Counted from the stretch's first letter, positions 29,821 to 42,309 are shown. The stretch is DNA of 57,500 nt from Glandiceps talaboti (GCF_964340395.1 NC_135563.1:5444422-5501921); one strand, 5' to 3'. Notes: generated from the letters alone by a model not told the origin. Made by a program: numbers and translations.

Positions 29821-31742
29821 CCATGCCAGAGAGACTAAACGAGACAAAGGGCGACATGATAGATAGAGCAAGCGAAAGACAGAGATAGAAAGATGGAGAC
29901 ATACACAGATAGGGCTGACTAGAATTAGTATACGAGTTTGTGACTTTGAGAATGGGTTAATGAATTAATGAATAGCTGTAATGTCATCCGAAATCAAATG
30001 CTCTATTATCGGTATTAGTAAACAATTTGGTTTAAAAGATTTTCCCTTTAGTTAATTCTTTCTAATATCAGGGTTTATCACAATTTATCCCAAGAGTTTC
30101 CAGAAAGGTAAATGCTAAGTACGAAATGTTAAAGTTACACTTATTGATAACCAGACGATCCTATTAATCCACCCAGTTTACCAGACTGTCGCATGGCGCC
30201 ACAAATACATGATTATAAAAGTTCAACCTGTGTCCCCATTCAGCATTTACTATTATATGCAACAACATAAGCTGGCAACTAATCCGCAGCCACTAATACA
30301 GTAACTATGTCTAGGATATTCGATGTTTGACGCTCACACCTGAATACGATATATATATAATAATATTATTCTCCACAGTGACATTCTACAGGGTTACAAT
30401 CTCTTGTCATCACTGGAGGCAATAAAAGCTACATTGTGCATTAAAGATATCATTTTTTTTAAATCGAGTTTATTCATAAATAACGAATCACATGTAATGT
30501 TAAGAGAGTTCGAATAGAATATTGCACTTTATATTATCTGCCTATTAGTACTCATCAGTTTTCCATATAATAACCACTGGAATTAACGTCGTGAGGTGAA
30601 TGAATGTTCTATCTTCATTATTCATTTTGTTAATTAGTTTGGTCCTTGAAAACTAGTATCCCTAGGGAGCTGATATTTACGTGCACATTATGCAAACACA
30701 CTACTCATTAAAAACAACTTTGCTGGTAATTTGTTCAAACGAGTTACGACTCAACTAGAGGAACAAGATAAAGCATGTCGTCTGTATCTGTCTGAAGGGT
30801 TAATATCTTTCATTATACCCATACTGCATACATTTTAATTGTTACAATGAAACCTATTAAAACTGGATTCTCGTCTGGCTCCGCATATCTTTCCTGATAT
30901 TGCTAAAGTTTATTGTCTGGCATCTTCTTGTCAACATTGTTACATTTTCTCCGCTTTATTAGTTACCAGTATCTCAGCAGTTCTTTGCTACGTAAACTAA
31001 CACAATGTATACTTCAAAAAATATGCAAACTCAAAAGCCGCCATACCGATATTGCCTTGGTATTTGTTGCAGACATTGCTTTAGCCGGAACTAATCATTT
31101 ACAATAGTGCAATCTGGTAAGATAACAGTCTCACATACAATGAAATTGAACAGTGATGGAAATGTTTGGAAAACTATTACTTTTGTCAAACCCGACGAAG
31201 CAAAGTATCAAACTTAGTACAGCCAAGATCTAAGTAGTGTGGACAGTTCAGTGTAAGCAACTATAATTGAACTTTGACTCTGCCCCTATTAAGTGGGAGT
31301 TTAATTGAAAATATGTGTAGCATGTATCAATGATAGTTGTATTATAAGTACATTGTAACACTCGCACACGTGGTTTACTTGGTGGAGACATTATTCTGAA
31401 TAATGTCTTAGATGTAGTATGTTTGTTGTATGGGATAAAACCAACTGTTTTTGGTATTGAAGATGTTGTGTCTAGAAATTGTAATTACCCTTTTGTGAGG
31501 CACTGTTGCAGTTACACTCGTATAATTAATACAGACTCGTTATAGGCACCCATACCATAACTGAGTGATGTTTACAGATGCTAAGAAATAGACTGTTGAT
31601 TCAAATATAATGCACAGACCGCACTTATCCTGGTTGTAAGAGTCATATGGCATTCTGGTTAAGTGTTACTGGCTTCAGTGCATCAAAGAACCATGGTGAG
31701 CTATTGAACTTGTGTTAACGTTGTAATGGTCGTTTTTGATGG

Positions 31743-31795
<53 letters not shown>

Positions 31796-31799
31796 TCCT

Positions 31800-31923
31800 T
31801 GTACTGTAGCTTGATAAAGGTGTGCTAGACACACCGAAACGTCGCTATCAAGATTTCAACTTCGGATTTGAAGTAAGGACGACTTCGAACTTTTGCTATC
31901 TATCCATCGAGTCACTTATATTG

Positions 31924-31930
<7 letters not shown>
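31800..31930 (+). mobile_element. PLE-like terminal repeat remnant with a degenerate hammerhead-like motif
   Basis: Between two (AT)n tracts, the segment at 31807-31850 reads GUAGC, UUGAUAA, a GGUGUG/CACACC hairpin, GAAAC, GUC, GCUAUC. Compared with the hammerhead consensus, CUGANGA has become UUGAUAA, with two core substitutions, while GAA, the very short stem III and the GUAGC/GCUAU stem I remain. I infer a decayed terminal repeat of a PLE family that uses a minimal stem III. Confidence 0.4.
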
Positions 31931-32000
<70 letters not shown>

Positions 32001-32010
32001 AATTCAAAAG

Positions 32011-32226
32011 AGAGAACAGTGCTCGATGCAAATATTAGTAGCAGATCATTATAATAGGCTTAATTCAAAAGAATAAGGATGTAATAAGTCGTTACTCAGA
32101 GTTTGAGCGTCTGAAGATCGCTCGAAGCGTGAAACTCTGAGTAGCGACTTAATACATCCTTATTCTTTTGAATTAAGTCTATTATAATGCTCTGCTACTA
32201 ATATTTGCATCGAGCACTGTTCTCTC
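32011..32226. mobile_element. Inverted terminal-repeat unit (type B), PLE-like, with hammerhead-like centre
   Basis: Imperfect arms of about 98 bp (32011-32109 and 32128-32226) surround a short centre. On the plus strand the centre contains CUGAAGA (32111-32117), a CGCU/AGCG stem flanked by U and U (32118-32130), GAA (32131-32133), an ACU/AGU stem (32134-32142) and A32143. Both flanks are (AT)n tracts, and the truncated PLE ORF starts about 75 bp downstream. The layout matches the type A unit, so I infer a second PLE family's terminal repeats. A broken copy lies at 18450-18570. Confidence 0.6.
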
Positions 32227-32252
32227 CAGCGAGACACTTACATTCAGTCATA

Positions 32253-32301
<49 letters not shown>

Positions 32302-32303
<2 letters not shown>

Positions 32304-32997
32304 AAACAGACAACGGAAAGACATATTATGGTATAACCCCCCATTTAGCAAAAATGTTAGCACCAACATCGGACACAGATTCCTCGGCCTTGTAGACAAA
32401 CACTTCCACAAAGATCATAAACTCAGAAAAATCTTCAACCGCAACACCGTTAAAATCAGTTACAGCTGCATGAATAACATCAAGCATGTCATCAACAACC
32501 ACAACAAACGCATCCTTATTTCACACGAACGCACCAACACCATCGTAAACAGCACCAATGCCAATAAAACATGCAACTGTCGGCAAAAGAAAACATGCCC
32601 GCTCAACGAAAACTGCCTACAGAAATCCGTAATCTACCAAGCAGCCGTCACACGCAAGTACAACGACATTACAGAAACATACATCGGGCTCACAGAAAAC
32701 GAGTTTAAGACAAGGTACAGAAACCACACAGCATCATTCCGACACACTAAACATAGGAACTCTACGGAACTCAGCAAACATATCTGGACCCTCAAGGATA
32801 AAAACATCGACCACTCCATTTCCTGGCGACCACTTTCATCCCACCCAACCTACAATAGCGCAAGCAAGAAGTGCAATTTATGCCTCAAAGAAAAGTTCTT
32901 TATTATCTGCCGACCCGAACTATCCACATTAAATAAACGAAATGAGCTTGTATCCTCTTGTCGCCATCGAAATAAAACATTGTTGTGTAACACCTGA
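32302..32997 (+). CDS. 5'-truncated Penelope-like element ORF: end of the RT region plus GIY-YIG endonuclease
   Basis: An uninterrupted 231-codon frame encodes the C-terminal part of a PLE protein. PLEs are retroelements that join a reverse transcriptase to a GIY-YIG nuclease. Residues 14-40 contain the post-RT segment with WYNPPFSKNVSTNIG. Residues 40-58 contain the conserved FNRNTVKISYSCM stretch. A Cys-rich linker (CNCRQKKTCPLNENC) at about 90-105 is the zinc-binding module typical of EN+ PLEs. The nuclease follows with VIYQAA and YIG as the GIY/YIG strands, FKTRYRNH carrying the catalytic Arg, and STELSKH carrying the metal-binding Glu. The frame is closed upstream by a TAA at the edge of an (AT)n tract, so the whole RT core is missing: this is a 5'-truncated copy rather than an active element. 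The lack of internal stops suggests a recent insertion. Its terminal repeat with a hammerhead ribozyme follows at 33103-33190. Confidence 0.9.
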
Positions 32998-33102
32998 CCC
33001 ATCGCACACATAATTGACACCTTTTGTACAAACAAAAGCACCACTCAACACCCTAGGTAAAACCCGCCTTACACCACACGATTTATACGAGGTATATTCA
33101 GT

Positions 33103-33294
<192 letters not shown>

Positions 33295-33361
33295 GAAAGA
33301 AGACGAATATGATATTACATTATATATTTACACTACGGCCCGTTATATATATATAGAGAGA

Positions 33362-33582
33362 GTTTCATTCTTCTTTCGCCAAGTAGAGTGCTCAATCAGC
33401 TTGGAGAGCAATACATACATAAAAATGAAAGAAGACGAGTATGATGCTACATTATATATTTACACCTGATGATCCTTTTGGTGAAACATATAATGTAATA
33501 TCACGCTCATCTTCTTTCACTTTATGTATGTATTGCTCTCCACGCTGATTGAGCACTCTACTTGGCGAAAGAAGAATGAAAC
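33362..33582. mobile_element. Inverted terminal-repeat unit (type C), PLE-like, with hammerhead-like centre
   Basis: Arms of about 106 bp (33362-33467 and 33477-33582) are near-perfect inverted copies. The centre holds CUGAUGA (33466-33472), a short stem flanked by U and U (33473-33482), GAA (33483-33485), ACAU/AUGU (33486-33496) and A33497, the same order as a hammerhead core. Part of the arm is repeated again just upstream at about 33292-33346. The sequence is unrelated to types A and B, so this is a third family with the same architecture. Confidence 0.55.
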
Positions 33583-33586
33583 GCTC

Positions 33587-33636
33587 TGTCTGTCTGTCTG
33601 TCTGTCCGTCTGGCTGTCTCTGTATCGCTGTCTCTG

Positions 33637-33719
<83 letters not shown>
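33587..33719. repeat. (CTGT)n then (CT)n microsatellite
   Basis: A short CTGT run at 33587-33607 leads into about 40 CT units at 33639-33719. Confidence 0.95.
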
Positions 33720-33720
<1 letters not shown>

Positions 33721-34214
33721 GTGATACTGTACAACACTTGTATTGTCTGTTTGGCGTCGAGTTTCTTGAAAGCAATACAATAAAATTAATTGACAGCAAT
33801 TGATGATTTATTGATTTCATCTATATTGTAACGATAAGCCCCCTCGTCAAATGTTTGGGTAATATGAATAACTAAAACGTAAGTTGCCAATATTGATGAT
33901 AATTGACGCAATGGCCTTTATGATGCACAAGTGTTGATCAGCACGATGGCATTTATGGTGATCTTATCGGCAAGATGGTATATATGATGCTTAAGCATTG
34001 ATATACATCAATATCGCATTAAGTGTTATATGAAGGGTTATTTACGTCATCGGGACCCGGTACCCGGACGGTAAAATTATTCCATTATAATGTTAATGTC
34101 GATTAATGTTAATTTTGCTATATTAGTACATTTGGTAACCTAATTGCGATTTCCTCGGCATTTTGAAATATAATTATTCCATCCGTCCATCCGTCTGTCC
34201 GCCCGTTCGACCAT

Positions 34215-34349
34215 CTGTCATTCATTCATTCATTCATTCATTCATACATTCATACATACACACATTCATTCACTCACTCATTCATTCATTCAGTCAGTCA
34301 GTCAGTCATTCAGTCAGTCAGTAAGTCAGTAAGTCAGTCAGTCAGTCAG

Positions 34350-34389
<40 letters not shown>

Positions 34390-34400
34390 CCGATCAATCA
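34215..34400. repeat. Mixed tetranucleotide array
   Basis: Successive (CATT)n, (CAGT)n and (CAAT)n blocks, each several units long, show how one array mutated and re-expanded. Confidence 0.92.
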
Positions 34401-34474
34401 ACCAACCAATCATTCAAGTAATTTATAAAAAAGACAGTATCCAAAACTCAATAAAGTTCACAACCGCTGTACAG

Positions 34475-34690
34475 TTAGATGGTGATATCTCCCCTTAGGG
34501 AATATGTTTTCAGGTTCCGTAACAGCATAATCTTTCGAGCTTTGACGTATTCCCAGGGGGCAAGCGTACCAGAGGTTCTGCATGGTTCTTCATGTGAAAG
34601 AACGCTCCCGTCGAGTGAAATGAGTCTATACTTGGGCTCATGCAGCGGACATTTGTCCGAAAAACGAAGTTCGCGAGAATTGGACTTCAC
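34475..34690 (-). CDS. Possible terminal coding exon of an unidentified gene
   Basis: On the minus strand a plausible acceptor TTTTACATTCAG precedes 71 open codons ending in TAA, with no in-frame ATG near the start, as expected for an internal or last exon. The peptide is mixed and charged, ending APWEYVKARK, IMLLRNLKTY, SLRGDITI. The segment is clearly richer in GC than its surroundings. I do not recognise the family. The opposite strand is also open over the same stretch, which weakens the case. Confidence 0.3.
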   Translation of the reverse strand: MKSNSRELRFSDKCPLHEPKYRLISLDGSVLSHEEPCRTSGTLAPWEYVKARKIMLLRNLKTYSLRGDITI

Positions 34691-36522
34691 CTGAATGTAA
34701 AATTGAGTCGCCTGTTATGATCTATTTACCATACACAAGAAAGAAAACATTGGCAACTGTCGACAGTGTTAGAAACTATCCACCACTGTTATATTTTTAA
34801 AATGAAACTTTTGAAAGACATTGGACCGGATAGCTTTATTTATCAGCGATTGTAGAATTACTAACAGAAAAAAAGTTTCGAAAAACTTCTCAACTTTTGA
34901 CAACATCCACTATTATGATTTTGTCAAAGGTTATATCTTCGGAGAGACCGAAAGATGCCTCACTCTTGCATTGGATGTGTTGTAATATTTGCATCATTTA
35001 TGTCTTAAATTCGTCATCGTACATCCGTTTCATGTAAGATAAAAACTACATTAGATCGTTATCAGACTGTGGGGTCCATTAAGCTGAATAACAAAAAACA
35101 GGCCATTGACATATATTGTAATATGTATAGTGTATTCAATGGATTCAACATGCAAATGCATTTTATCAACACGCATATCTAACGGCAATACACCGATGAA
35201 AACATATTACGTATGGATGTCTGTTGATCGCATCTAACGATTTAAATGTCAGGGCGATAAGACTGGAGATCATGGAGGTGAACCTCTGTAGTGAACGTAA
35301 TAAATAAATTAAATAGATTTTGTAAATAGCCTGTTGGCTTTTTATGACGATATAATTACACAAGAAAAATCAATTCAAAGCACGTCGGGTTTTTCTATTT
35401 ACAATATTTTTATAATCGGACTTAATATATAACCATTCCGTTGTATCGATTAACTTATTGCAGTAGGCCGATTTATTCGATTGTCGGTATTGCACTAAAT
35501 CTGCATTTCACGCAACACTAGCGCCAATGAGATTTTAATTGAAATCCTATGTATAACTTCAAGATAACTGATTGAACTTGAATGACCTTTTTAGCTAAGA
35601 CTCTCAAAGTTAATGAAGCATATGTGGTGATCGGTTAATCAAGTTTGTATCGATGAAACGAGATGATATAAAAAGTGATTGAATGATACAGGTAAATGTA
35701 CCAGAAGAGCGGTAAGTAGGTTTTTTTTATATTTGAAATTGATATAATGATGTTGACTGAATCGTGGGATATTCATCAAGAAATACTTAGTTCGCTTTGC
35801 GTAAGTTTATAGAAAGTTAATGATACTACGAAAAGAAAATATAAATGCAAAAGTGAGTGGAACATGCTACACGGGATGAATATGAAAACAGGAACACGCA
35901 AATATCGATAAACCTAATGCATAACAATTACATTTCTTTAACGTATTAGGGAGATCGTACTTGGACGACGTTCCCTTGAACTGTCTGCATTGATAAGATC
36001 AGTGAATATTTGACTCATCATTTTCTATGAGTTTGCTGAGAGTTTTTGAACAAAAGTTTTGTAATATTTACAAAGAAACCTGAAATCTTGTTGAAGACAC
36101 CGACTCATTATGACATTTTTTTCTCAAAAGTAACTTTCATTTATTTTTGTATGACATCTTAATGTTGGTCTCCAACTAAGTTATTCATTTCATTGAATGA
36201 ATTAAAATATAGCGTCGTTTTCATTACCCACGTTGCTTGCCAACTATTACAATCATTTGGAATAATATGAAAGAGACTAATAAATAGATGCAAATCGGAC
36301 GAATGGATAATTTCAGTATAAAATTACATTTGATTCAAAGTAGGGATGCCGTTTTTTGCTAGACAGTGAAGTTTGTAAAGTGAGTTAAAGTTTCAAATTG
36401 ACTGATTGTTCAAAGATGAGTATAAAATTTACGTTGTTGACTTGTGACTTTGATTATGAACGCAATAATATGGCCAGTATAGAGTTAGCGCGACTAGAGG
36501 ATCAAAATGAAAACTAATTTTG

Positions 36523-36527
<5 letters not shown>

Positions 36528-36607
<80 letters not shown>

Positions 36608-36617
36608 AGAGGGAGCC

Positions 36618-36653
<36 letters not shown>

Positions 36654-36690
36654 TTACAGTCAGTCAGTCAGTCAGTCAGTCAGTCAGTCA
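36528..36690. repeat. Compound microsatellite (GA)n-(CAGA)n-(GTCA)n
   Basis: GA at 36528-36600, CAGA at 36617-36652, GTCA at 36656-36690. Confidence 0.95.
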
Positions 36691-37723
36691 AACAGACAAA
36701 GAAAGTCCGACAAAAAACAGACACAGAAATAGGTCAAGATAGACATAGACAGTGAGTGACAGGAAGATACACAGAGATAACAAACACACATAGTGAATCA
36801 CGTGAACGACAGTGAATAAATAAATCGTAAAATCTGTCAGACAGCAATTCTTTACATTTTCTATTCACATTTTCATATACATTGTATAACATGTTTACCA
36901 CTTATTTTTCATTATCATTTTACTAGCTTAGTTCGTATTCGTTTCTAGGACAATAAACTACTAATTATATCAAATGCGTTGAAGGATGCGCAATGCTATT
37001 GTAAAATTGTCACATCTTTAGTACACGGTTTTCTAAAATATATAGCAGTAATAATAGGACTGTTTGAGTAATCGATTTTCGATTATAATATGATTTTTTT
37101 CTATCCGATATTCATGGAGTTGTATTATTGTCTTCTAAATAAAAGATTATACTTCCTGGATGTCAATATATTCATAACTCATGAGTCACAGTGTCAAACC
37201 TGTCATAACAATGATAAAATATGAATGAAGGGATGACTAGACTGTCAAAATCAATTGGAAAGAAATTTGTTTTCAAAAATCTACTTCGAGACTAATAATG
37301 CTGACGTAAACAGATGCTGAATTGGGTCATTTTACTTAAACCAAAAGTCAGGTCTTGTAAATAGAAATCATAGACTCCAACACTCTCATTGGTTATGCAT
37401 TAAGATGAAGGGGTTTTAACGTCTGCCATGAGGGGAAACTGATAGTTAATTCTTTTCTATGTTAATCATCGCCTATGGAGTCAGGTGTTTGGAAAAAAAT
37501 ATACCCATTAAAGGATTACATTTGCTTGTTATAATCTGAGTTGTTGAAGACAGCCTGAGTACAGCTGGGAGGGTTACCCTTGCCAACGACTGTAGCTTAC
37601 TAGTTATCTATACTTTAATAATAAACTGTGCGGTAAGTCCTTTGTGGTGCAACGGATGTATAATAAATACCACACTGAACATCCTGGTCTGTTTGTATGA
37701 TCCATGCGTGTGCAATACGTATA

Positions 37724-37765
<42 letters not shown>
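37724..37765. repeat. (ATC)n microsatellite
   Basis: About 14 trinucleotide units; the only clear long trinucleotide array in the window. Confidence 0.95.
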
Positions 37766-38516
37766 GCAAATCACAACACATGATATAAACAACAAAGGTG
37801 ATTAATCAACGGATGCCATTCAGTCGTAATGTCAAGACAACCGTTCAAGGTTTTTTTTAATTGGAAAATTAATAATGGATTATTTGGAAAACACGCGATC
37901 CAACTTGTTAAAATCCCTTGGGGAATACTATAAATTAAGTGTCTTCTGGCATGATTGTCTTTCCTCGCTGGCTTTCTTGGGATTAAATGAAAAATTGAAA
38001 TACTGCATTACATAGATGTCAGATTCAATTTGGACTTGCATGTAGTGTTGACGTTATCATTTTGTTGTATATGATAAAGAAATGGATAACCGTGATATAG
38101 AAAACTATTTATCATGAAAATTAGGTCAATCATGTTGTAAAATGCTCCTTTGGGTCATTGTCTATTGATTTATTTCTCGTTGTTGTGATCATTATGTTTT
38201 ACGACGTCTCCGTGTCTTAAAAATGACTTTTGGGGTGTATGATGTATTTTACCAAGACAGTTGGACGCCAACTTATCAGTTAACAATAACAAAGACTGTA
38301 CAGTGAATGTACAGTGACAGTACACATTCATTCCACTTTGAGCATATATACCTTATAGCCTGTATGTAAGTTCACGGAGTAAGTGATAGTAAAGCTATGC
38401 CATTTGAAAACTAGAAATATACTTGATTATGCTCCAGATATATGTAGCCCTGTTAAGTTTATTAACAAAATGCAGTGTTTGTGGATATCGTATCCTAAAT
38501 AAGTACAACGAACGTC

Positions 38517-38742
38517 TATCCATCCATCCATCCATCCATCCATCCAACCAACCAACCAACTCACTCATCCAACCACCCACCCATCCATCCATCCATCCAT
38601 CCATACAGAGCAAGCACGCGAGCGCGCGCGCGCGCACACACACACACACACATAGATAAATAAATAATACATACATACATACATACATACATACATACAT
38701 ACATACATACATACATACATACATACATACATACATACATAC
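38517..38742. repeat. Compound array (ATCC)n, (AACC)n, (CG/CA)n, (CATA)n
   Basis: ATCC units (38517-38606, interrupted by AACC and CACC) run into a GCGCGC/ACACAC block (38620-38651) and then about 18 CATA units (38668-38742). Confidence 0.93.
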
Positions 38743-39135
38743 ACACATACAATCGCCATTAGTTATATAAACCTTGAGAAAGGGAAACCATGAATGCCAA
38801 CAAATGATTGTATTCTCCTATATGACGTACCATTCATGTAATTCCCTTTGTGCGCAATACTTAAAGTGCTGGTGCCAAGTTAATTTGCTTTAGGGAAGAT
38901 AACGTTATGTTTATAATATGAAAAGAGCGTGTGCGGGGAATATGTTGCATTTGGGATGACTATTAATGTAAAAAGAAGGTACAAGTTTATGACAGGAATT
39001 CTTTCATATCACCCCTGTAGTTCTATATAAAGGAAGACTGCAGAAATACGTGGTGTTGGCTATATATGTTACATATATATTTAGTGGTATGGTATAGCTA
39101 AGTGACTTTCGTGCATGCTTAATTCATACACATAC

Positions 39136-39178
39136 GCAGACAGACAGACAGACAGACAGACAGACGGACAGACAGACA
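39136..39178. repeat. (CAGA)n microsatellite
   Basis: About 10 CAGA units with one CGGA variant. Confidence 0.93.
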
Positions 39179-39974
39179 CACATCCCAACACACACAATCA
39201 CATACACTTATTGTTTGAACAAAGTTATAAAGTTATAACTGTCATAGTACATGAACATCAACCTAATTTTATTATGGCCTCGAAATCGTTTACTCGTCTA
39301 GGAATTTCCGTAAACATTTCGTTCTTCATTTCCACTAGGTCTCCTGCTATTATCTAACATACCCAGAAGAATTGCACAAACAGACCAGAACATTGCGTTG
39401 TTTGACATGTTGCAAAGGTACGATCCTAATGTATTATCATATCTAGATGTTACAAGATATAAATTTAAAGGAAGTAGTTTTGTTCGGGTTGCATTAGATA
39501 TTGAACACTTTGAAAGTCCATATTTTGAATAGGAGAATTTACATTTAAAGTGAATTTTAATAGTAAATGCATTTTGCACTAAGATCACACTGGTAATAAT
39601 TCGTGGTATTAGTAGGCTTTCCTTTTTTTTATTGCAGAGATATATTTAAGATAAATTTACAGTAACAGTAACATTGAAACACATTAACTATAAAATGTGG
39701 GAAAGGAGACGAAAATCATTTGCAACTCGAGTCCGGGGAGGACTACAATCTTATTAACCATGTGATCTAATAATCTTACTGTTACAATCTTGCAAATTAG
39801 TATATTCTGGGCAAAGCTCATCACTTTGAATACACGTGGGCCTTAAAAGAACAGGACATCATGTTGAAAAACTATATATCAAAGGAAAGGAATTCGAAGA
39901 CAAATAAAGAAAATAGATGTAATTTTAAATAAACAACAAGTGAAAAGTAACATGAGGATCAGCATTGACATAAA

Positions 39975-40247
39975 TTATGTGAATATGGTCCGGGGCATAT
40001 TGTTAGTCTGCTGATTGGAGATGATTTTTAAGTCTATTTTGGAAAGGCTTCTGCTGGTAATGTTGCGGATGTTGATTGGGATACTATTCCATACTTTGGC
40101 ACCGGCGTACATTAACACTTTTGGGGTGTGGAGGACATTTTTCATTATCTGTCGTGTGCATGTTGTGAGAATGGTCGACTGTGGTGAAGAAATTTTGAAA
40201 TGTGTCCGGTAATCTTGAATGCAATACGTCGTGAACAAAACTGGCAT
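39975..40247 (-). mobile_element. LINE ORF C-terminal fragment
   Basis: The minus-strand frame contains LMYAGAKVWNSIPINIRNIT then SRSLSKIDLKIISNQ. This is the familiar end of many non-LTR retrotransposon polyproteins (GxKxWNSLPxxI, then a FKxxLK-like helix). Only about 90 codons remain. It stops in frame soon after and shows no RT motif, so it is a short truncated copy. Confidence 0.6.
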
Positions 40248-40678
40248 TCGTAATTGTTCACATCAGTTGTCTACTTCTAGACAGACAGTTGTTTTCTTTG
40301 TACCTAAACTGATTTGAATATTGAATTGACACTGTTGAATAGCACGAATGTCAACCAAATCGTACACAGTGTTAGCGCCCTCTCACTATTTCGGAATAAC
40401 ATTAATGAGTTACTAACATATTAGGGATGTCTTGTAACTGTTGCTGATTGATAGAGGCAAAATTCTCATTTTCCATCCACAAAGGGGTCAAGGGAAGTAC
40501 AATCAACCCTTGTATATCAATTGCAATTACGATTGATAATGCACAAATAGTGTACCGTATTTTTTGCGTATGACAGCACATTTTGTTGAGTATAATGTCA
40601 AACTACGTACATTTACAAACGAATTGTATCTGTGTGAGTGTGTGTATATATTGTATGTGCGTATGTACGTGTGTGTAC

Positions 40679-40680
<2 letters not shown>

Positions 40681-40709
<29 letters not shown>

Positions 40710-40731
40710 TGTATGTATGTATGTATGTATG
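40681..40731. repeat. (GTAT)n microsatellite
   Basis: About 12 GTAT units preceded by GTGTGT-rich sequence. Confidence 0.94.
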
Positions 40732-42004
40732 TGTTGTATACTTCGTTTTGTTAGTTCGCTGGATATTATTTGTGTGCGAACTTCAAAAACCTGACAAGGA
40801 AGGACAAAGTTTAATATGTGTCGTTTTACAGTAACAATTTGTAAGCCAATTTTGAACCATTTAAAACACTGATATATACATGCCAAATGCCTTAATTAAC
40901 AAAGTGAACTAGAAGACCCATAGCAATTAGATGATATATGTGTCCAACAGTAAATGTTAAGGTTGTTACAATAGAATGGGGTTTTAGGAGACAGTTTACT
41001 TTGTACTCTATAAGGGAAAACTGAAGGACAGTCGCCGTTAAAAGCTTGTATTTATAAGGATGAAAAGCCCGGGAGAAAATTAAACATTCGTTAGGTCTTT
41101 GTAAAATCCGGTCTTTAATAATAAAAATAGCTTTGAAGAAGAACATCTGCTGCTGCTACATGAGAACATGTTAACACCTTTTGACGCCCACAAATTATAA
41201 CACACACTCACTGATGAGGAAAACAATATTTTAAGTAAATAAGAACAATAGCTGAGAATTGTTTATTAATTTTCAGAATAACATTTTGCTTGATTATTCA
41301 CGAACAAAAATGAACAATTTTAAATTTTTGTGTTTGAGAAGTGTTTTTCTTAGCAGTGAAAAGTAAAAATTTCATATTATATCTCTGCTAGGCCCCATCT
41401 AGCATTCAAATGTTGTTATTTATCAGCCGGGTCCAAAGTCGTGATATCAATTCCAAGAGTGTTCTTGATTGTAAGACATTCCGATTTAATGTGCTTTTTT
41501 ATGTGCGTAAGAAATTGAAAATAAGCAATCTCTCACATTGCATGACAGTGTCTCATGGATATTTTTTACGCTGGTCATCAGTTGTTGTTTTATTACCCAT
41601 ATACCTGATCGCTGTATTCTTGTCATTTTATGAGGCACAAAATCACTTTTCTTGGAATGGAAGCAATAATATACAGTCATATATATTTATATCCAAGTTT
41701 AAAAGCTTTCGTTACAGTTACAACTTAACTGCTGCGATCAGCTCATTTGGTAGTGTCCTACATTCTCAGAATTCGGTCACCTTTATGAGGTCTGCATAGC
41801 TCGACCGTCTTTATCTTATCCTTCCCAAACCCTTTGTTCTGCTTTAATCCGATGTCAATTTGATTATTCATGTTCATCCTGGTAGTCTGCTCTTATTACA
41901 AAAACTGTCAAAAAGAAACTCAAAACAAAATCATATAGTTCACCCATTCTATGGAGCCAAGATCACACATATAGGTGCTGATCGGTTTGATGCCCTGGGT
42001 ATGT

Positions 42005-42309
42005 CAAGGGTAGAGTGACACAGCTACGGCTTAACCATGCTTTCAAAATATACTTATATAACTCCAGCTCTGTGTATTTATCGTATAAGTGTACCAAAGT
42101 ATCTTCTCTTCATACTTATGGAACCATGGTACACTTTTCATCAGTCAAAGGTTAAATGTTAGACTGCTAATACGTTTTATGCTAACACCATTAAGGACTG
42201 GAACAATCTACCAGCATCAATAAAACAGTTATCACAAAGAAATTCCTTTAAATCATATCTGTCCAGTACACTAAGGGATACCGAAAACAGCGAGGGTATT
42301 CATTATTAG
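42005..42309 (+). mobile_element. LINE ORF C-terminal fragment, frameshifted
   Basis: Two adjacent frames give VTQLRLNHAFKIYLYNSS then HTYGTMVHFSSVKG and, after a frameshift, TANTFYANTIKDWNNLPASI then KQLSQRNSFKSYLSS. This is the standard end of a group of animal non-LTR retrotransposon ORFs. The upstream 200 bp may also be part of it but is too decayed to read. The stop is at 42307-42309. Confidence 0.62.

Larger units (their letters stand above)
26779..31744. other. Non-coding stretch with one dispersed repeat copy
   Basis: Only the partial repeat at 29.65-29.82 kb and the short direct repeats near 28.9 kb stand out. A moderately GC-rich patch at about 29.15-29.36 kb has an open plus-strand frame but no recognisable domain. 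Confidence 0.45.
31745..32301. repeat. (AT)n tracts bordering PLE units
   Basis: AT tracts at 31745-31793, 31926-31997 (with one AATA break) and 32259-32301 separate the successive PLE-derived units. The last one closes the 5' end of the PLE ORF. Confidence 0.94.
34700..39970. other. Intergenic or intronic sequence with microsatellites only
   Basis: I see no gene, RNA or transposon signal other than the arrays at 36.5, 37.7, 38.5 and 39.1 kb. Confidence 0.45.

Noticed and set aside
29711-29902. CAGA/CTGT arrays as CRISPR-like direct repeats
   Set aside because: Units are 4 bp with no unique spacers: simple microsatellites.
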